A stretch of 64,000 nucleotides of DNA, taken from NCBI GenBank assembly GCA_002966495.1, contig CP016490.1:1302001-1366000 (forward strand). The letters run 5' to 3'. How positions within the stretch are numbered: position 1 is the stretch's first letter; each line of letters starts with the position of its first letter. Position numbers and translations under genes: made by a program. The notes under the pieces were generated by a model. That model was not told the origin of the DNA. It did not search any database and saw only the letters and a program-made list of their open reading frames with translations. Shown here piece after piece: positions 1-8,609 of the stretch. This stretch comes from Halomonas sp. GFAJ-1 (GTDB lineage: Bacteria; Pseudomonadota; Gammaproteobacteria; Pseudomonadales; Halomonadaceae).

Positions 1-1
1 C

Positions 2-130
2 ATGGCGATTCAGGTATGGATTGAAAATTACCTTGCCCGCCATGGCGAGGCGCCACTGGAAATGCGTAAGAAAAAACGTAAAGGGGCCGGGCGAGCAAAA
101 GAACTGCCCACCAAGGAGCAGCCGCAGTGA
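2..130 (+). CDS. C-terminal end of DUF3305 protein (partial)
   Basis: The reading frame is open from the left edge and stops at 130. It gives about 42 residues ending in a Lys/Arg-rich tail (RKKKRKG). An ATG lies at 2, but a 42-residue protein is unlikely. In formate dehydrogenase operons a DUF3305 protein with a basic tail normally precedes the DUF3306 protein, so this is most likely the end of a gene that starts outside the window. Its stop codon overlaps the GTG start of the next gene (GTGA), which implies translational coupling. The function of DUF3305 is not established. The assignment rests on position and the basic tail, not on a full domain. Confidence 0.55.
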   Translation: MAIQVWIENYLARHGEAPLEMRKKKRKGAGRAKELPTKEQPQ

Positions 131-750
131 GCCGATTAGAGCGCTGGTCGCGCAAAAAGCGCGGTGAAGAAGTTGATGAGCAACCGCTGGAAAGCGCGGC
201 ATCAGCAACAGTGGAAGAACGGCCCCGGGAGAGCGCACCGATAAACGATGGCGCAGAAGAGCAGGCTGCGCCCAGCGAGTTGTCATCACAGCAAGCGGTT
301 GATGAGACGCCCGCACCGGGCAGCTTGGACCATACGTTACCTGACCCTGATGCGTTGCCCCCAGGCAGTGACTTCAGCGTGTTTATGGCTTCTGGCGTTA
401 GCGCTGCGCTACGTCGTCGAGCGCTCAAACGGCTATGGGCTACGGGTAACTACAACGTGCGTGATGGCTTAGACGACTACGATGCCGACTACCGTCAGCA
501 ACTCAAGCCCATGGCGAGTGAGCTAGCGAGTAAATTGCGGCGTTGGGCCAATAAGGCAGAAGAGCACGTCGCTACTAATGAAAATGTCGTAGATGAAACG
601 ATCACAGAGGAAGAAAAAACGGGTGTGGAAGAGCATTCAGCTGCGTTGAATGCCTGTGAAGATGAGGAGCATTTAGCGCAAAATGGCGGTCTAGACGACC
701 AGTCTGATAGAGTAAGTGCCCCATCAGGAGCAACACACGAAAAACAATAA
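127..750 (+). CDS. DUF3306 protein of formate dehydrogenase operon
   Basis: A 207-residue protein with a GTG start that overlaps the preceding stop codon. The N-terminus (SRLERWSRKK) and the central block from about residue 78 (SDFSVFMASGVSAALRRRAL, then LKRLWATGNYNVRDGLDDYD) are the two conserved parts of DUF3306. The linker between them and the C-terminal 60 residues are acidic and low in complexity, so probably disordered. There is no signal peptide or membrane segment. The family is found beside formate dehydrogenase genes and is presumed to help enzyme assembly or maturation; the exact role is unknown. The family call is firm, the function is inferred from context. Confidence 0.8.
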   Translation: MSRLERWSRKKRGEEVDEQPLESAASATVEERPRESAPINDGAEEQAAPSELSSQQAVDETPAPGSLDHTLPDPDALPPGSDFSVFMASGVSAALRRRALKRLWATGNYNVRDGLDDYDADYRQQLKPMASELASKLRRWANKAEEHVATNENVVDETITEEEKTGVEEHSAALNACEDEEHLAQNGGLDDQSDRVSAPSGATHEKQ

Positions 751-788
751 AATTATTTTTATACAATGGGTTATGAGTATATAGATGG

Positions 789-815
789 CTTAGCGTTGAC
801 GTTTCAGTCGCTAAG
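789..815 (+). promoter_or_regulatory. Inverted repeat in the gap before the polyferredoxin gene
   Basis: Perfect 7-bp arms CTTAGCG and CGCTAAG are separated by 13 bases. They lie in the AT-rich 186-bp gap between the DUF3306 gene and the polyferredoxin gene. No T-run follows, so this is not an obvious terminator. It could be an operator or a structured leader. I could not place a convincing sigma-70 or sigma-54 promoter in this gap. Confidence 0.3.
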
Positions 816-936
816 AGAGTGGCAAAAAAGACCATAGGCCCATACGCTCAAGGAATAGAAAGCGTTAAGATAAGCGTCTGAAATTAAAAAATGACATTTC
901 ATTATAACAAAAATGACTTTCTGACCGTGAGCATGC

Positions 937-2661
937 ATGAATCAACGTATCCAACTGGCGTCGTTAGACGACCAGCGCAATGTCGCCGCCCGTGAGGCGG
1001 TGCGTCAGCGCATCTCGTGGCCGGCCAATTTAACGCCGGCTAATGTGACCTACCATAGTCGTGGCCATGTGCTGTTAATTGGCAGCGCTCATACCGCGTA
1101 CTCGGCCGCCCGCCTTTTACAAGGTCGCGGTCTTGCTTCGCTGACCCTGCTGATGACGGATGAGCCTGAGCAGCAGAGCGCGCTTACCGTCGGCAGCGAG
1201 CCATTAATAGAGCGCCGCTTCTCCATTGAACAGTTGCAGCAGCTCCACGTTTCGGGCCACTTAGGGGCTTTTCACGTTGAGCTTCGTCCCGTTGAAGGTG
1301 ACGTACTTAACCTGGCCCAAGCGCTGATTGAGCGAAGTAACTTTGACGTGGTGTTGGACATGACCGGGGCCGAGTGTTCGATTAACACGCCTCCCTGGGA
1401 GTTGCCGCCGCCTGGCTACGTGGCGCTTGATTGGGCAACGGCCAGCAACCCTGGTGAAGTGCTAGACAGTGTTGCTGAGCTAATTGGCGAGTTTGATAAA
1501 CCACGTTACTTTCAGGTCAATAGCGACCTGTGTGCCCACTCATCCAGCGGTAATATCGGCTGTACGCGTTGCCTGGATGTTTGCCCTGCAGACGCCATTT
1601 CCAGCTATAAAGGGCGGATCGAGTCGCGCATTGAAATTGACCCCTTTCTTTGCCAGGGCGTTGGTAGCTGTACCAGCGCCTGTCCTACCGGCGCCATTGA
1701 GTTTCGCTTGCCAGAAACCCGCCGGCAGCAGGACACCTTGTCGACATGGCTGGCCGCCTATCGCGAGGCCGGTGGGCAAGTGCCGGTAGTGCGCTTTATC
1801 ACCCAAGACTCCCTCGACGCTGAACGCCAAACGGGCGTCGTCACGCCGGGCTTCATATTGGATGCGCCTCTTGAAGAGCTTGGCGCTGCGGGTCACGACC
1901 AGTGGCTCACCGCGCTGGCCAGTGGTGCCGCTGAAGTGCGCATCCATCTGCACGAAGCAATGCCTCCACGCTTAAGCGCTTTTTTAACTGATCAGCTTAC
2001 TCAGGCCCGTAGCCTGCTTGAAGCGCTGGGTCATGATGCCGCGCGTATCCAGCTCATTGAGCCAGGCGATAGTGACGCCCGCGATGCGCTACCCGTCTTA
2101 ACGCCGCTAACCGATGCTGCACTGGCCTTGCCTGAACCAGATAAGCGCCAGCGGTTAAATCGTGTGCTGGAACACTTAGCCACGCTTGGAACACCCAGTG
2201 GCGAACGCCACCCGATGCCAAGCGGTGCTGCTTATGGTGCTATCGAAGTAGATAGTGTCGCCTGTACGCTCTGCTACGCCTGTGTTAGCAACTGCCCAAC
2301 CCCTGCGTTGAGTGCCGGTGGCGATACGCCTTCGCTTAGCTTCCGCGAAGCGGATTGTGTGCAGTGCGGCTTATGTGAAAAGGCCTGCCCTGAAGACGCC
2401 ATTAGCCTGTTGCCTGGATTTTTAGCCGCTCCTGAGCGGCATGTGCGGCATGTTTGCCATGAAGAGGCGCCGTTTGAGTGCATTAGCTGTGGCAAAGCCT
2501 TTGCAACGGCCAGTACCGTGGCGGCGATTAAACAAAAACTCGCCCACCACCCTTACTTTGCTGGTGAGGCGATGGCACGTTTAGAAATGTGTGAAGACTG
2601 CCGGGTGAAGGACGTTTGGAAAACCATGATCCGCGACCCTGACGCGCAATTAAAGGTGTAA
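937..2661 (+). CDS. Multi-cluster 4Fe-4S polyferredoxin
   Basis: A 574-residue iron-sulfur protein. Cysteine motifs are at C209-C212-C216 with C239-C245-C249, then C443-C446-C449-C453 and C474-C477-C480-C484, each with the CP ending typical of bacterial ferredoxin domains. Together they suggest four [4Fe-4S] clusters. More cysteine pairs near the C-terminus (ECISCGK, CEDCR) may bind a metal. The N-terminal 150 residues contain a Rossmann-like VLLIGS segment without a cluster motif. The gene lies 4 bp before the TorD-like chaperone, inside the formate dehydrogenase operon. Homologues in such operons are thought to take part in electron transfer or enzyme maturation. No signal peptide is seen, so it is probably cytoplasmic. 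Confidence 0.8.
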   Translation: MNQRIQLASLDDQRNVAAREAVRQRISWPANLTPANVTYHSRGHVLLIGSAHTAYSAARLLQGRGLASLTLLMTDEPEQQSALTVGSEPLIERRFSIEQLQQLHVSGHLGAFHVELRPVEGDVLNLAQALIERSNFDVVLDMTGAECSINTPPWELPPPGYVALDWATASNPGEVLDSVAELIGEFDKPRYFQVNSDLCAHSSSGNIGCTRCLDVCPADAISSYKGRIESRIEIDPFLCQGVGSCTSACPTGAIEFRLPETRRQQDTLSTWLAAYREAGGQVPVVRFITQDSLDAERQTGVVTPGFILDAPLEELGAAGHDQWLTALASGAAEVRIHLHEAMPPRLSAFLTDQLTQARSLLEALGHDAARIQLIEPGDSDARDALPVLTPLTDAALALPEPDKRQRLNRVLEHLATLGTPSGERHPMPSGAAYGAIEVDSVACTLCYACVSNCPTPALSAGGDTPSLSFREADCVQCGLCEKACPEDAISLLPGFLAAPERHVRHVCHEEAPFECISCGKAFATASTVAAIKQKLAHHPYFAGEAMARLEMCEDCRVKDVWKTMIRDPDAQLKV

Positions 2662-2665
2662 AGCC

Positions 2666-3280
2666 ATGAGCCATGCGATGCCCACGCTGAGTGATTCAGA
2701 GGCACTGAGATCTGATATTTATCAGCTACTAGCCAGCTTATTGCGCCAAGCGCCGGACACAGAGCTGCTGCAATGGTTGGCAGCGCTTGAGATCGAGCAG
2801 GATGGCAGCCGACTGGCAGAGTGCTGGGCGGCGCTATCAAGCACTGCCCGTGACACTACGCCTGAGGCGTTACAGCGTGCTTATTTTCGCCATTTGGTGG
2901 GCGTCATTCAGGGCGAGATAGTCCCTTATGGCTCCTGGTACTTAAACGGCGAGTTAATGGAAGCGGCGTTGGTGGCGCTGCGCCACGACCTGCGCGCATT
3001 AGGCTTTGAACGTCGCGAGTCGGTCCATGAGCCAGAAGATCACCTAGCCGCTGTATGCGAAGTCATGGCAATGCTGGTGGCCTCGCAGAGCCAAGAGCAA
3101 GGCTACTTTTTTCAGCAACATATCAAGCCCTGGGCCGGTAGCTGTTTTGCTGACCTTGCCAAGGTAGACACCGCTTTCTATGCAGCGCTTGGGCAGTTGG
3201 GTGGCGCTTTTATGGAAAGCGAACAGGCTAGCTTGAGTGATCAAGCGGCCTATCAGCCGGTTCGTATTGTTGAGCCATAA
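2666..3280 (+). CDS. TorD/DmsD-family redox enzyme chaperone
   Basis: A 204-residue, mainly helical protein. The central segments YFRHLVGVIQGEIVPYGSWY and EPEDHLAAVCEVMAMLV match the TorD/DmsD/NarJ family, whose signature is the E-P-x-D-H box. These cytoplasmic chaperones bind the Tat signal peptide and the apoenzyme of molybdoenzymes and hold them back until cofactor insertion. The gene sits directly upstream of two Tat-signal proteins and the molybdoenzyme, so the client is very probably the formate dehydrogenase catalytic subunit. An AAAGGTG ribosome site precedes the ATG, four bases after the previous stop. Confidence 0.88.
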   Translation: MSHAMPTLSDSEALRSDIYQLLASLLRQAPDTELLQWLAALEIEQDGSRLAECWAALSSTARDTTPEALQRAYFRHLVGVIQGEIVPYGSWYLNGELMEAALVALRHDLRALGFERRESVHEPEDHLAAVCEVMAMLVASQSQEQGYFFQQHIKPWAGSCFADLAKVDTAFYAALGQLGGAFMESEQASLSDQAAYQPVRIVEP

Positions 3281-3310
3281 AAAGAAAGGGCATGAAAGAG
3301 GAGACCCCCC

Positions 3311-3514
3311 ATGCAAACGTCACATAACTCTGAGCGCCGCCGGTTTATCAAGACCGTAGGATTAGGAACCGCTGCCGCGGGCGCGGCCGCTGCTGTGGGC
3401 CATGTAACCTTGGCTCAAGCTGATAACAACAAGCCGGTGGAGAGCGAAAAAGCGTCAGTTAATTACCGTGAGACTGACCATGTTCGTGCTTACTACGCGT
3501 CGCTGCGCGACTGA
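3311..3514 (+). CDS. Small Tat-signal protein of formate dehydrogenase
   Basis: A 67-residue protein with a twin-arginine signal (RRRFIKTVGLGTAAAG) followed by a short alanine-rich hydrophobic stretch. The conserved C-terminal block is YRETDHVRAYYASLR. It matches the 'formate dehydrogenase region TAT target' family, which almost always lies just upstream of the catalytic subunit. A strong GAGGAG ribosome site precedes the ATG. It is probably exported or membrane-anchored and may be a small accessory subunit; its biochemical role is not settled. The family call is firm despite the size, because both ends match. Confidence 0.85.
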   Translation: MQTSHNSERRRFIKTVGLGTAAAGAAAAVGHVTLAQADNNKPVESEKASVNYRETDHVRAYYASLRD

Positions 3515-3539
3515 CGGCTAAAACGCCAGGAGAATTGCC

Positions 3540-6392
3540 ATGCGTCTAACACGCAAAACAACAGCCCCCAAGGCCCCAGGTCTTGGAATTTCCCGCCGTC
3601 AGTTTTTGCAGCGCACGGGTGTCGCGACCGGTGGCGTGGCGGCCGTAGGCTTTATGGGCGCGCCGATGATGCAGCGTGCCGAGTCGGCCCAGAAAACCCC
3701 GGTGCTGGACTCCCCTGTAGAGACTAAGCGCACTATCTGCACGCACTGCTCTGTAGGCTGTGGCGTTTATGCTGAGGTTCAAGAAGGTATTTGGACAAAG
3801 CAAGAACCTGCCTTTGACCACCCCATTAACCGTGGTGCCCACTGTGCCAAGGGTGCTTCGCTGCGCCAGCATGGCCACTCCACCCGCCGTCTGAAATACC
3901 CGATGAAACTGGTGTCAGGTGAGTGGCAGCGCATGAGTTGGGACGATGCGGTCAACGAAATTGGTGACAAGCTGCTTGAGCTGCGCGATGAGCACGGCCC
4001 GGACAGCGTTTACTGGCTAGGCTCGGCCAAGTTCAATAACGAGCAGGCGTATTTAATGCGCAAGCTCGCCTCCATGTGGGGCACCAACAATACCGACCAC
4101 CAGGCGCGTATCTGTCACTCCACCACGGTGGCGGGCGTGGCGAACACCTGGGGTTACGGGGCGATGACCAACTCGCTCAACGATATGCAAAAAAGCAAAT
4201 CCATCCTGTTTATTGGCTCTAACCCGAGTGAAGCCCACCCGGTGGCGATGCAGCACATCTTGATTGCCAAAGAGCGCAATAATTGCGACATCATCGTTGC
4301 CGACCCGCGCTTTACCCGCACGGCGGCGAAAGCCAATAAGTACGTACGCCTGCGCCCCGGCTCGGACGTTGCCTATATCTGGGGCTTGTTGTGGCACATT
4401 TTTGAGAACGGCTGGGAAGATAGCGAGTACATCAGCCAGCGCGTTTACGGCATGGACGAAGTCCGTGCTGAGGTGGCCCAGTTTACGCCCAGGGTCGTAG
4501 AAGATATCACCGGCGTGCCGGAAGCAGAGATGTTCGATGTGGCCAAGCGGTTGTCGGACAACCGCCCTGGCTGCGTAGTGTGGTGTATGGGGGGTACTCA
4601 GCACACTACCGGGAACAACAATACCCGTGCGTACTGCATCTTAGAGCTGGCGCTGGGCAACATTGGTAAATCTGGCGGCGGGGCCAACATTCTGCGCGGC
4701 CATGACAACGTGCAAGGGGCTACCGATCTTGGCTTGGGCAGCGACTCTCTACCTGGCTACTACGGCTTGGCTGAAGGCGCCTGGGAGCACTGGTCAACCG
4801 TATGGGACGTTGACTATGAGTGGCTGAAAGAGCGCTTTGATGACACCGAATATGCCGATGGTAAACCCATGTATACCAGCGGTATTACGGTATCCCGCTG
4901 GGTGGACGGCGTGCTGGAAGAGGATGAAAACATCTCCCAGCGGACCGCGCTAAAAGCAATGTTCTACTGGGGGCACGCGGTTAACTCGCAAACCCGCGGC
5001 GTTGAAATGCAAAAGGCGATGCAGAAGCTTGAGATGATGGTCATCGTTGACCCTTATCCCACCGTTGCATCCGTTATGCACGACCGCAGCGACGGTGTTT
5101 ACTTGCTGCCTGCGGCTACCCAGTTCGAGACTACCGGTAGCGTAACCGCCACCAACCGCTCCATCCAGTGGCGCGATAAAGTGATTGAGCCGCTGTTTGA
5201 GGCTAAGCCCGACCACGAAATCATGTACCTATTCGCCCGCAAGCTGGGCTTTGGAAATGAGTTCGTTAAAAACTTTGAGATGAACGGCAACGAGCCGCTT
5301 ATTGAAGACGTACTGCGGGAAATCAATCGCGGCATGTGGACGGTGGGTTACACCGGACAAAGCCCTGAGCGGCTCAAAGAGCACCAGAAAAACTGGCATA
5401 CCTTCAGCTTTGAAAACCTGCGTGCCCAGGGCGGCCCCGCTGACGGTGACTACTATGGCTTGCCGTGGCCCTGCTGGGGAACGCCGGAGTTTCGTCACCC
5501 TGGCTCACCCAACCTGTATGACACCAGCGTGCCGGTCATGGAAGGCGGCATGGGCTTCCGTGCCCGCTTTGGCATTGAGCGAAACGGCGTCAACCTGCTG
5601 GCCGAAGGTTCGGCACCTGTCGGTGGAGACATCGACGATGGCTACCCCGAGTTCAACGATCAGTTGCTGAAAGACTTAGGCTGGTGGGATGACCTGACCG
5701 ACGTTGAGAAAGTGGCCGCTGAAGGTAAAAACTGGAAAACCGACTTCTCAGGCGGTATCCAGCGGGTAGCGATTGAGCACGGCTGCGCCCCCTATGGCAA
5801 CGCCAAAGCGCGCGCTGTGGTGTGGACCTTCCCCGATGAAGTGCCAAAACACCGCGAGCCGCTTTACACCACGCGCCGTGACTTGGTTGAACGCTTCCCC
5901 ACCTGGGACGACTTCGACTCCATTATGCGTCTACCTACGCTGTATAAAACCATTCAGGATCGGGATAACAGCGCCGACTACCCAATTATCCTGACCTCAG
6001 GCCGGCTGGTTGAGTACGAAGGCGGTGGTGAAGAGACGCGCTCCATGTCGTGGCTAGCGGAGCTCCAACAAGAGATGTTTGTCGAGATCAATCCGGCCAA
6101 TGCCAACGACATTGGTGTGCGGGATGGCGATGATGTCTGGGTAGAAGGTGCAGAAGGCGGGCGGGTAAAAGTTAAAGCCTTAGTCACGCCTCGCGTTGAT
6201 CGTAACGTTGCGTTTATGCCATTCCACTTCGGTGGCATGTTCCAGGGCGAGAGCCTGCGCGACCGTTACCCGGACGGCTCTGATCCGTACATCATTGGTG
6301 AAGCAGCGAACACCGCCACCACCTATGGCTACGATCCGGTGACACTAATGCAAGAGACTAAGTGCACCATTTGCCGCATTGAGCGCGCCTGA
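3540..6392 (+). CDS. fdhA: Formate dehydrogenase catalytic subunit (Mo/W-bisMGD)
   Basis: A 950-residue catalytic subunit that oxidises formate to CO2. The Tat signal SRRQFLQ (residues 18-24) and a cleavage-like AESAQ near 47-51 predict a periplasmic enzyme. Cysteines 67, 70, 74 and 102 bind the proximal [4Fe-4S] cluster. Cys192 in RICHSTTV replaces the selenocysteine of E. coli FdnG, so this is a Cys-type enzyme needing no SECIS or in-frame UGA. The adjacent His193 is the usual catalytic partner. The molydopterin-dinucleotide domain follows the cluster domain, with the binding domain at about 830-945. An AGGAGA ribosome site precedes the ATG. Neighbours supply the beta and gamma subunits and the chaperone. 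Confidence 0.96.
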   Translation: MRLTRKTTAPKAPGLGISRRQFLQRTGVATGGVAAVGFMGAPMMQRAESAQKTPVLDSPVETKRTICTHCSVGCGVYAEVQEGIWTKQEPAFDHPINRGAHCAKGASLRQHGHSTRRLKYPMKLVSGEWQRMSWDDAVNEIGDKLLELRDEHGPDSVYWLGSAKFNNEQAYLMRKLASMWGTNNTDHQARICHSTTVAGVANTWGYGAMTNSLNDMQKSKSILFIGSNPSEAHPVAMQHILIAKERNNCDIIVADPRFTRTAAKANKYVRLRPGSDVAYIWGLLWHIFENGWEDSEYISQRVYGMDEVRAEVAQFTPRVVEDITGVPEAEMFDVAKRLSDNRPGCVVWCMGGTQHTTGNNNTRAYCILELALGNIGKSGGGANILRGHDNVQGATDLGLGSDSLPGYYGLAEGAWEHWSTVWDVDYEWLKERFDDTEYADGKPMYTSGITVSRWVDGVLEEDENISQRTALKAMFYWGHAVNSQTRGVEMQKAMQKLEMMVIVDPYPTVASVMHDRSDGVYLLPAATQFETTGSVTATNRSIQWRDKVIEPLFEAKPDHEIMYLFARKLGFGNEFVKNFEMNGNEPLIEDVLREINRGMWTVGYTGQSPERLKEHQKNWHTFSFENLRAQGGPADGDYYGLPWPCWGTPEFRHPGSPNLYDTSVPVMEGGMGFRARFGIERNGVNLLAEGSAPVGGDIDDGYPEFNDQLLKDLGWWDDLTDVEKVAAEGKNWKTDFSGGIQRVAIEHGCAPYGNAKARAVVWTFPDEVPKHREPLYTTRRDLVERFPTWDDFDSIMRLPTLYKTIQDRDNSADYPIILTSGRLVEYEGGGEETRSMSWLAELQQEMFVEINPANANDIGVRDGDDVWVEGAEGGRVKVKALVTPRVDRNVAFMPFHFGGMFQGESLRDRYPDGSDPYIIGEAANTATTYGYDPVTLMQETKCTICRIERA

Positions 6393-6428
6393 GGCTTGAA
6401 AAAAGGCCGACCGACCTGACAGCACGGC

Positions 6429-6450
6429 GGTGCGGGAGCCATCCCGCACC
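6429..6450 (+). promoter_or_regulatory. Intercistronic hairpin between alpha and beta subunit genes
   Basis: Perfect 9-bp arms GGTGCGGGA and TCCCGCACC flank a GCCA loop, 36 bp after the alpha stop and 17 bp before the beta ATG. No U-run follows, so it is not a terminator. It could be an mRNA processing or stability element that adjusts subunit ratios. Its AGGAG ribosome site lies just downstream, outside the stem. Confidence 0.55.
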
Positions 6451-6467
6451 GGCATGAGGAGAACACC

Positions 6468-7082
6468 ATGGCTCAAATGAAATTTATGTGTGACGCCGAG
6501 CGCTGCATCGAATGCAACGGCTGTGTCACCGCTTGTAAAAACGCTAACGATGTCGAATGGGGCATTCAACGTCGTCGTGTCGTCACGCTGAACGACGGTG
6601 AAGCAAGCGAGATGTCTATCTCAGTGGCCTGCATGCACTGTGATGACGCCCCCTGCATGGCCGTTTGCCCCACCGACTGCTTCTACAAAACCGATGACGG
6701 CATCGTGCTACACGATAAAGACCTGTGCATTGGCTGTGGCTACTGCCTGTACGCTTGCCCCTTCGGTGCGCCCCAGTTCCCCAAACAGAATGCCTTTGGT
6801 GAACGTGGCAAGATGGACAAATGCACCTTCTGCGCTGGCGGCCCTGCTGAGAGCAAAGAAGAGGAGTATGAGAAGTACGGCTCTAACCGCATTGCCGAGG
6901 GTAAGCTGCCGCTATGTGCAGAGATGTGCTCTACCAAGGCGCTACTGGCGGGTGACGCCCAAGACGTGGCTGATATCTTCCGTCAGCGTGTAGTGCATCG
7001 CGGCCACCCAGACGGTGCTTGGTCTAATAATCCTCAGGCCAGTGCCGATAACTTAGCCTATGATGCTACCCGTAAAGGGTGA
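6468..7082 (+). CDS. fdhB: Formate dehydrogenase iron-sulfur (beta) subunit
   Basis: A 204-residue ferredoxin-type subunit with four cysteine groups: CIECNGCVTAC near the N-terminus, CMHCDDAPCMAVCP, CIGCGYCLYACPFG, and CTFC paired with a later CAEMC. This is the usual four-[4Fe-4S] wire that carries electrons from the catalytic subunit to the cytochrome b subunit. Unlike the 294-residue FdnH it has no C-terminal transmembrane helix, which is typical of the FDH3 type. It has no signal peptide and probably travels through Tat with the alpha subunit. A clear AGGAG ribosome site precedes the ATG. Confidence 0.95.
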   Translation: MAQMKFMCDAERCIECNGCVTACKNANDVEWGIQRRRVVTLNDGEASEMSISVACMHCDDAPCMAVCPTDCFYKTDDGIVLHDKDLCIGCGYCLYACPFGAPQFPKQNAFGERGKMDKCTFCAGGPAESKEEEYEKYGSNRIAEGKLPLCAEMCSTKALLAGDAQDVADIFRQRVVHRGHPDGAWSNNPQASADNLAYDATRKG

Positions 7083-7093
7083 GGAGGCGTGTC

Positions 7094-8194
7094 ATGAACC
7101 TGTTGACTGCACAGGCACCCGTCAGGGTGCCGCGCTCAGGTAAAGGGCTCGCCCTGGGCATTTGGCGCTTGGTGATGGTAGCGCTGGTAGTGATGCTGAG
7201 CCTTGGGTTCACCCAGGTAGCGGTGGCCCAGGCGGAACCTGACCGCGAAATGAGAACCGCTGCCCCCGGCATTACGGCTGATCAATGGCGCCAGGTGCGT
7301 AGTGGCGAGACGGATGCAAATTTCCGAGATTCTCGTCATGACAGCAACTACAACCTGATCAATGCCAGTGGTGAAACATGGCGCACGCTGCGCAACCGCT
7401 GGGTGTCGCCATTTGGCCTAATCGCAGTGTTTGGCATGGTGAGCATTATCACGCTGTTCTATCTGATCATCGGCCGTAAGGAATTAGCAGAGCCGCGTAC
7501 TGGCCGCAAGCTGTTCCGCTGGTCACTATTTATGCGCTCGTTGCACTGGACCGTGGCCACCCTGTTTATCACCCTGGCGTTGACCGGTTTGAACTTACTG
7601 TACGGCAAGTTCGTATTCCGGTCGCTTTTCGGTGATGCTTTTTGGGGGTGGATGATTTCGGCCTCGAAAGTGTTACATAACTACCTGGGGCCGCTATTTG
7701 GCATTCTGCTGGTTGTACTGCTAGTGAAGCTGCTTAAAGATAACATTCCCAAAAAGCACGACCTGCAGTGGTTCAAGCAGGGCGGTGGGCTTGTAGGAAA
7801 AGGCCATCCGGATGCAGGTTTCGCTAATGGCGGGGAAAAAGCTTGGTATTGGTTGCTGGCTACCGCAGGCATTGTGGTGGTTGTTAGTGGCTTTGTACTC
7901 GACTTTCCTAACTACGGCCAAAGCCGTGACACCATGCAGTGGGCGAATATTATCCATGCGGTGGGTGCCCTTGGCTTAACCGCAGTAGCGCTTGGCCATA
8001 TCTACATTGGCACGGTGGGTACCGAAGGGTCGCTTGAAGCCATGACCACGGGTTACGTGGATGAAGCTTGGGCGAAAGAGCACCACAACCTTTGGTATGA
8101 AGAAGTGAAGGATCAAGCAATCTCGGAAGAGGAGGTTGCTGCTCGCAAGTCGGGTGACAGCAGCAGTGACGTTTCAGCTTCTCGACCTAGCTAG
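7094..8194 (+). CDS. fdhC: Formate dehydrogenase cytochrome b556 (gamma) subunit
   Basis: A 366-residue membrane subunit that passes electrons from the beta subunit to quinone. I chose the ATG at 7094 because GAGGAGG sits at an ideal distance; a GTG at 7079 would overlap the beta stop but lacks a ribosome site. An N-terminal hydrophobic segment (GIWRLVMVALVVMLSLGF, ending AVAQA) looks like a signal peptide or first helix. Four more helices follow in the cytochrome b561-like domain, with candidate haem histidines in SLHWTVATLF, VLHNYLGPLFG and IHAVGALGLTAVALGH. The extended periplasmic N-terminus is a known feature of the FDH3 gamma type. Confidence 0.93.
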   Translation: MNLLTAQAPVRVPRSGKGLALGIWRLVMVALVVMLSLGFTQVAVAQAEPDREMRTAAPGITADQWRQVRSGETDANFRDSRHDSNYNLINASGETWRTLRNRWVSPFGLIAVFGMVSIITLFYLIIGRKELAEPRTGRKLFRWSLFMRSLHWTVATLFITLALTGLNLLYGKFVFRSLFGDAFWGWMISASKVLHNYLGPLFGILLVVLLVKLLKDNIPKKHDLQWFKQGGGLVGKGHPDAGFANGGEKAWYWLLATAGIVVVVSGFVLDFPNYGQSRDTMQWANIIHAVGALGLTAVALGHIYIGTVGTEGSLEAMTTGYVDEAWAKEHHNLWYEEVKDQAISEEEVAARKSGDSSSDVSASRPS

Positions 8195-8215
8195 CGACGT
8201 ATAGTAATGCCCTTT

Positions 8216-8243
8216 GACACCGCCTACGGGCGGTGTCTTTTGT
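8216..8243 (+). terminator. Rho-independent terminator of formate dehydrogenase operon
   Basis: GACACCGCC and GGCGGTGTC form a perfect 9-bp stem with a TACG tetraloop, followed by TTTTGTT. It lies 22 bp after the gamma stop and ends the operon. Confidence 0.9.
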
Positions 8244-8279
8244 TATGCTGCCCTTAACGCACTTTAAAGAGAAATCAAC

Positions 8280-8606
8280 ATGGCAACATTTGACGAACTG
8301 GATACTACCGCGCGTACCGAAATTGAAGCAGCCGCTTTTCGCCGCCTACTGAAGCATTTAGACGACAACAAAGACGTGCAAAATATCGACCTGATGATCC
8401 TGGCTGACTTCTGCCGTAACTGCCTCTCCAAGTGGCTGGTCACGGCGGCAGAGGAGCAGGGTACTTCGCTTGAGATGGAAGCCGCCCGCGAGTACGTGTA
8501 TGGCATGCCCTATAGCGAGTGGAAAGCGCACTACCAAGGTAAGGCAACGCCCGAACAGCTCGCTGCGCTAGAGGCGCGTCACGCTCAGAAGAAAACCCAG
8601 GAGTAG
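8280..8606 (+). CDS. DUF1244 family protein
   Basis: A 108-residue soluble protein. The block ILADFCRNCLSKW at about residues 39-51 and the following YVYGMPYSEWKA are the hallmarks of DUF1244, a small, mostly helical proteobacterial family of unknown function. The two cysteines in FCRNC are conserved in the family and may bind metal or form a disulfide, but this is not shown. The gene follows the formate dehydrogenase terminator and lies 3 bp before moaB, so it may be co-transcribed with the molybdenum cofactor genes. Confidence 0.85.
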   Translation: MATFDELDTTARTEIEAAAFRRLLKHLDDNKDVQNIDLMILADFCRNCLSKWLVTAAEEQGTSLEMEAAREYVYGMPYSEWKAHYQGKATPEQLAALEARHAQKKTQE

Positions 8607-8609
8607 CCC

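Noticed and set aside
4053..4604. 183-residue open frame on the minus strand inside the formate dehydrogenase alpha gene
   Set aside because: It lies fully antisense to a conserved enzyme, has no recognisable domain and no ribosome site; it follows from the codon bias of the plus-strand gene.
7079..7093. GTG start for the cytochrome b subunit overlapping the beta stop
   Set aside because: GAGGAGG lies between this GTG and the ATG at 7094, with good spacing only for the ATG.
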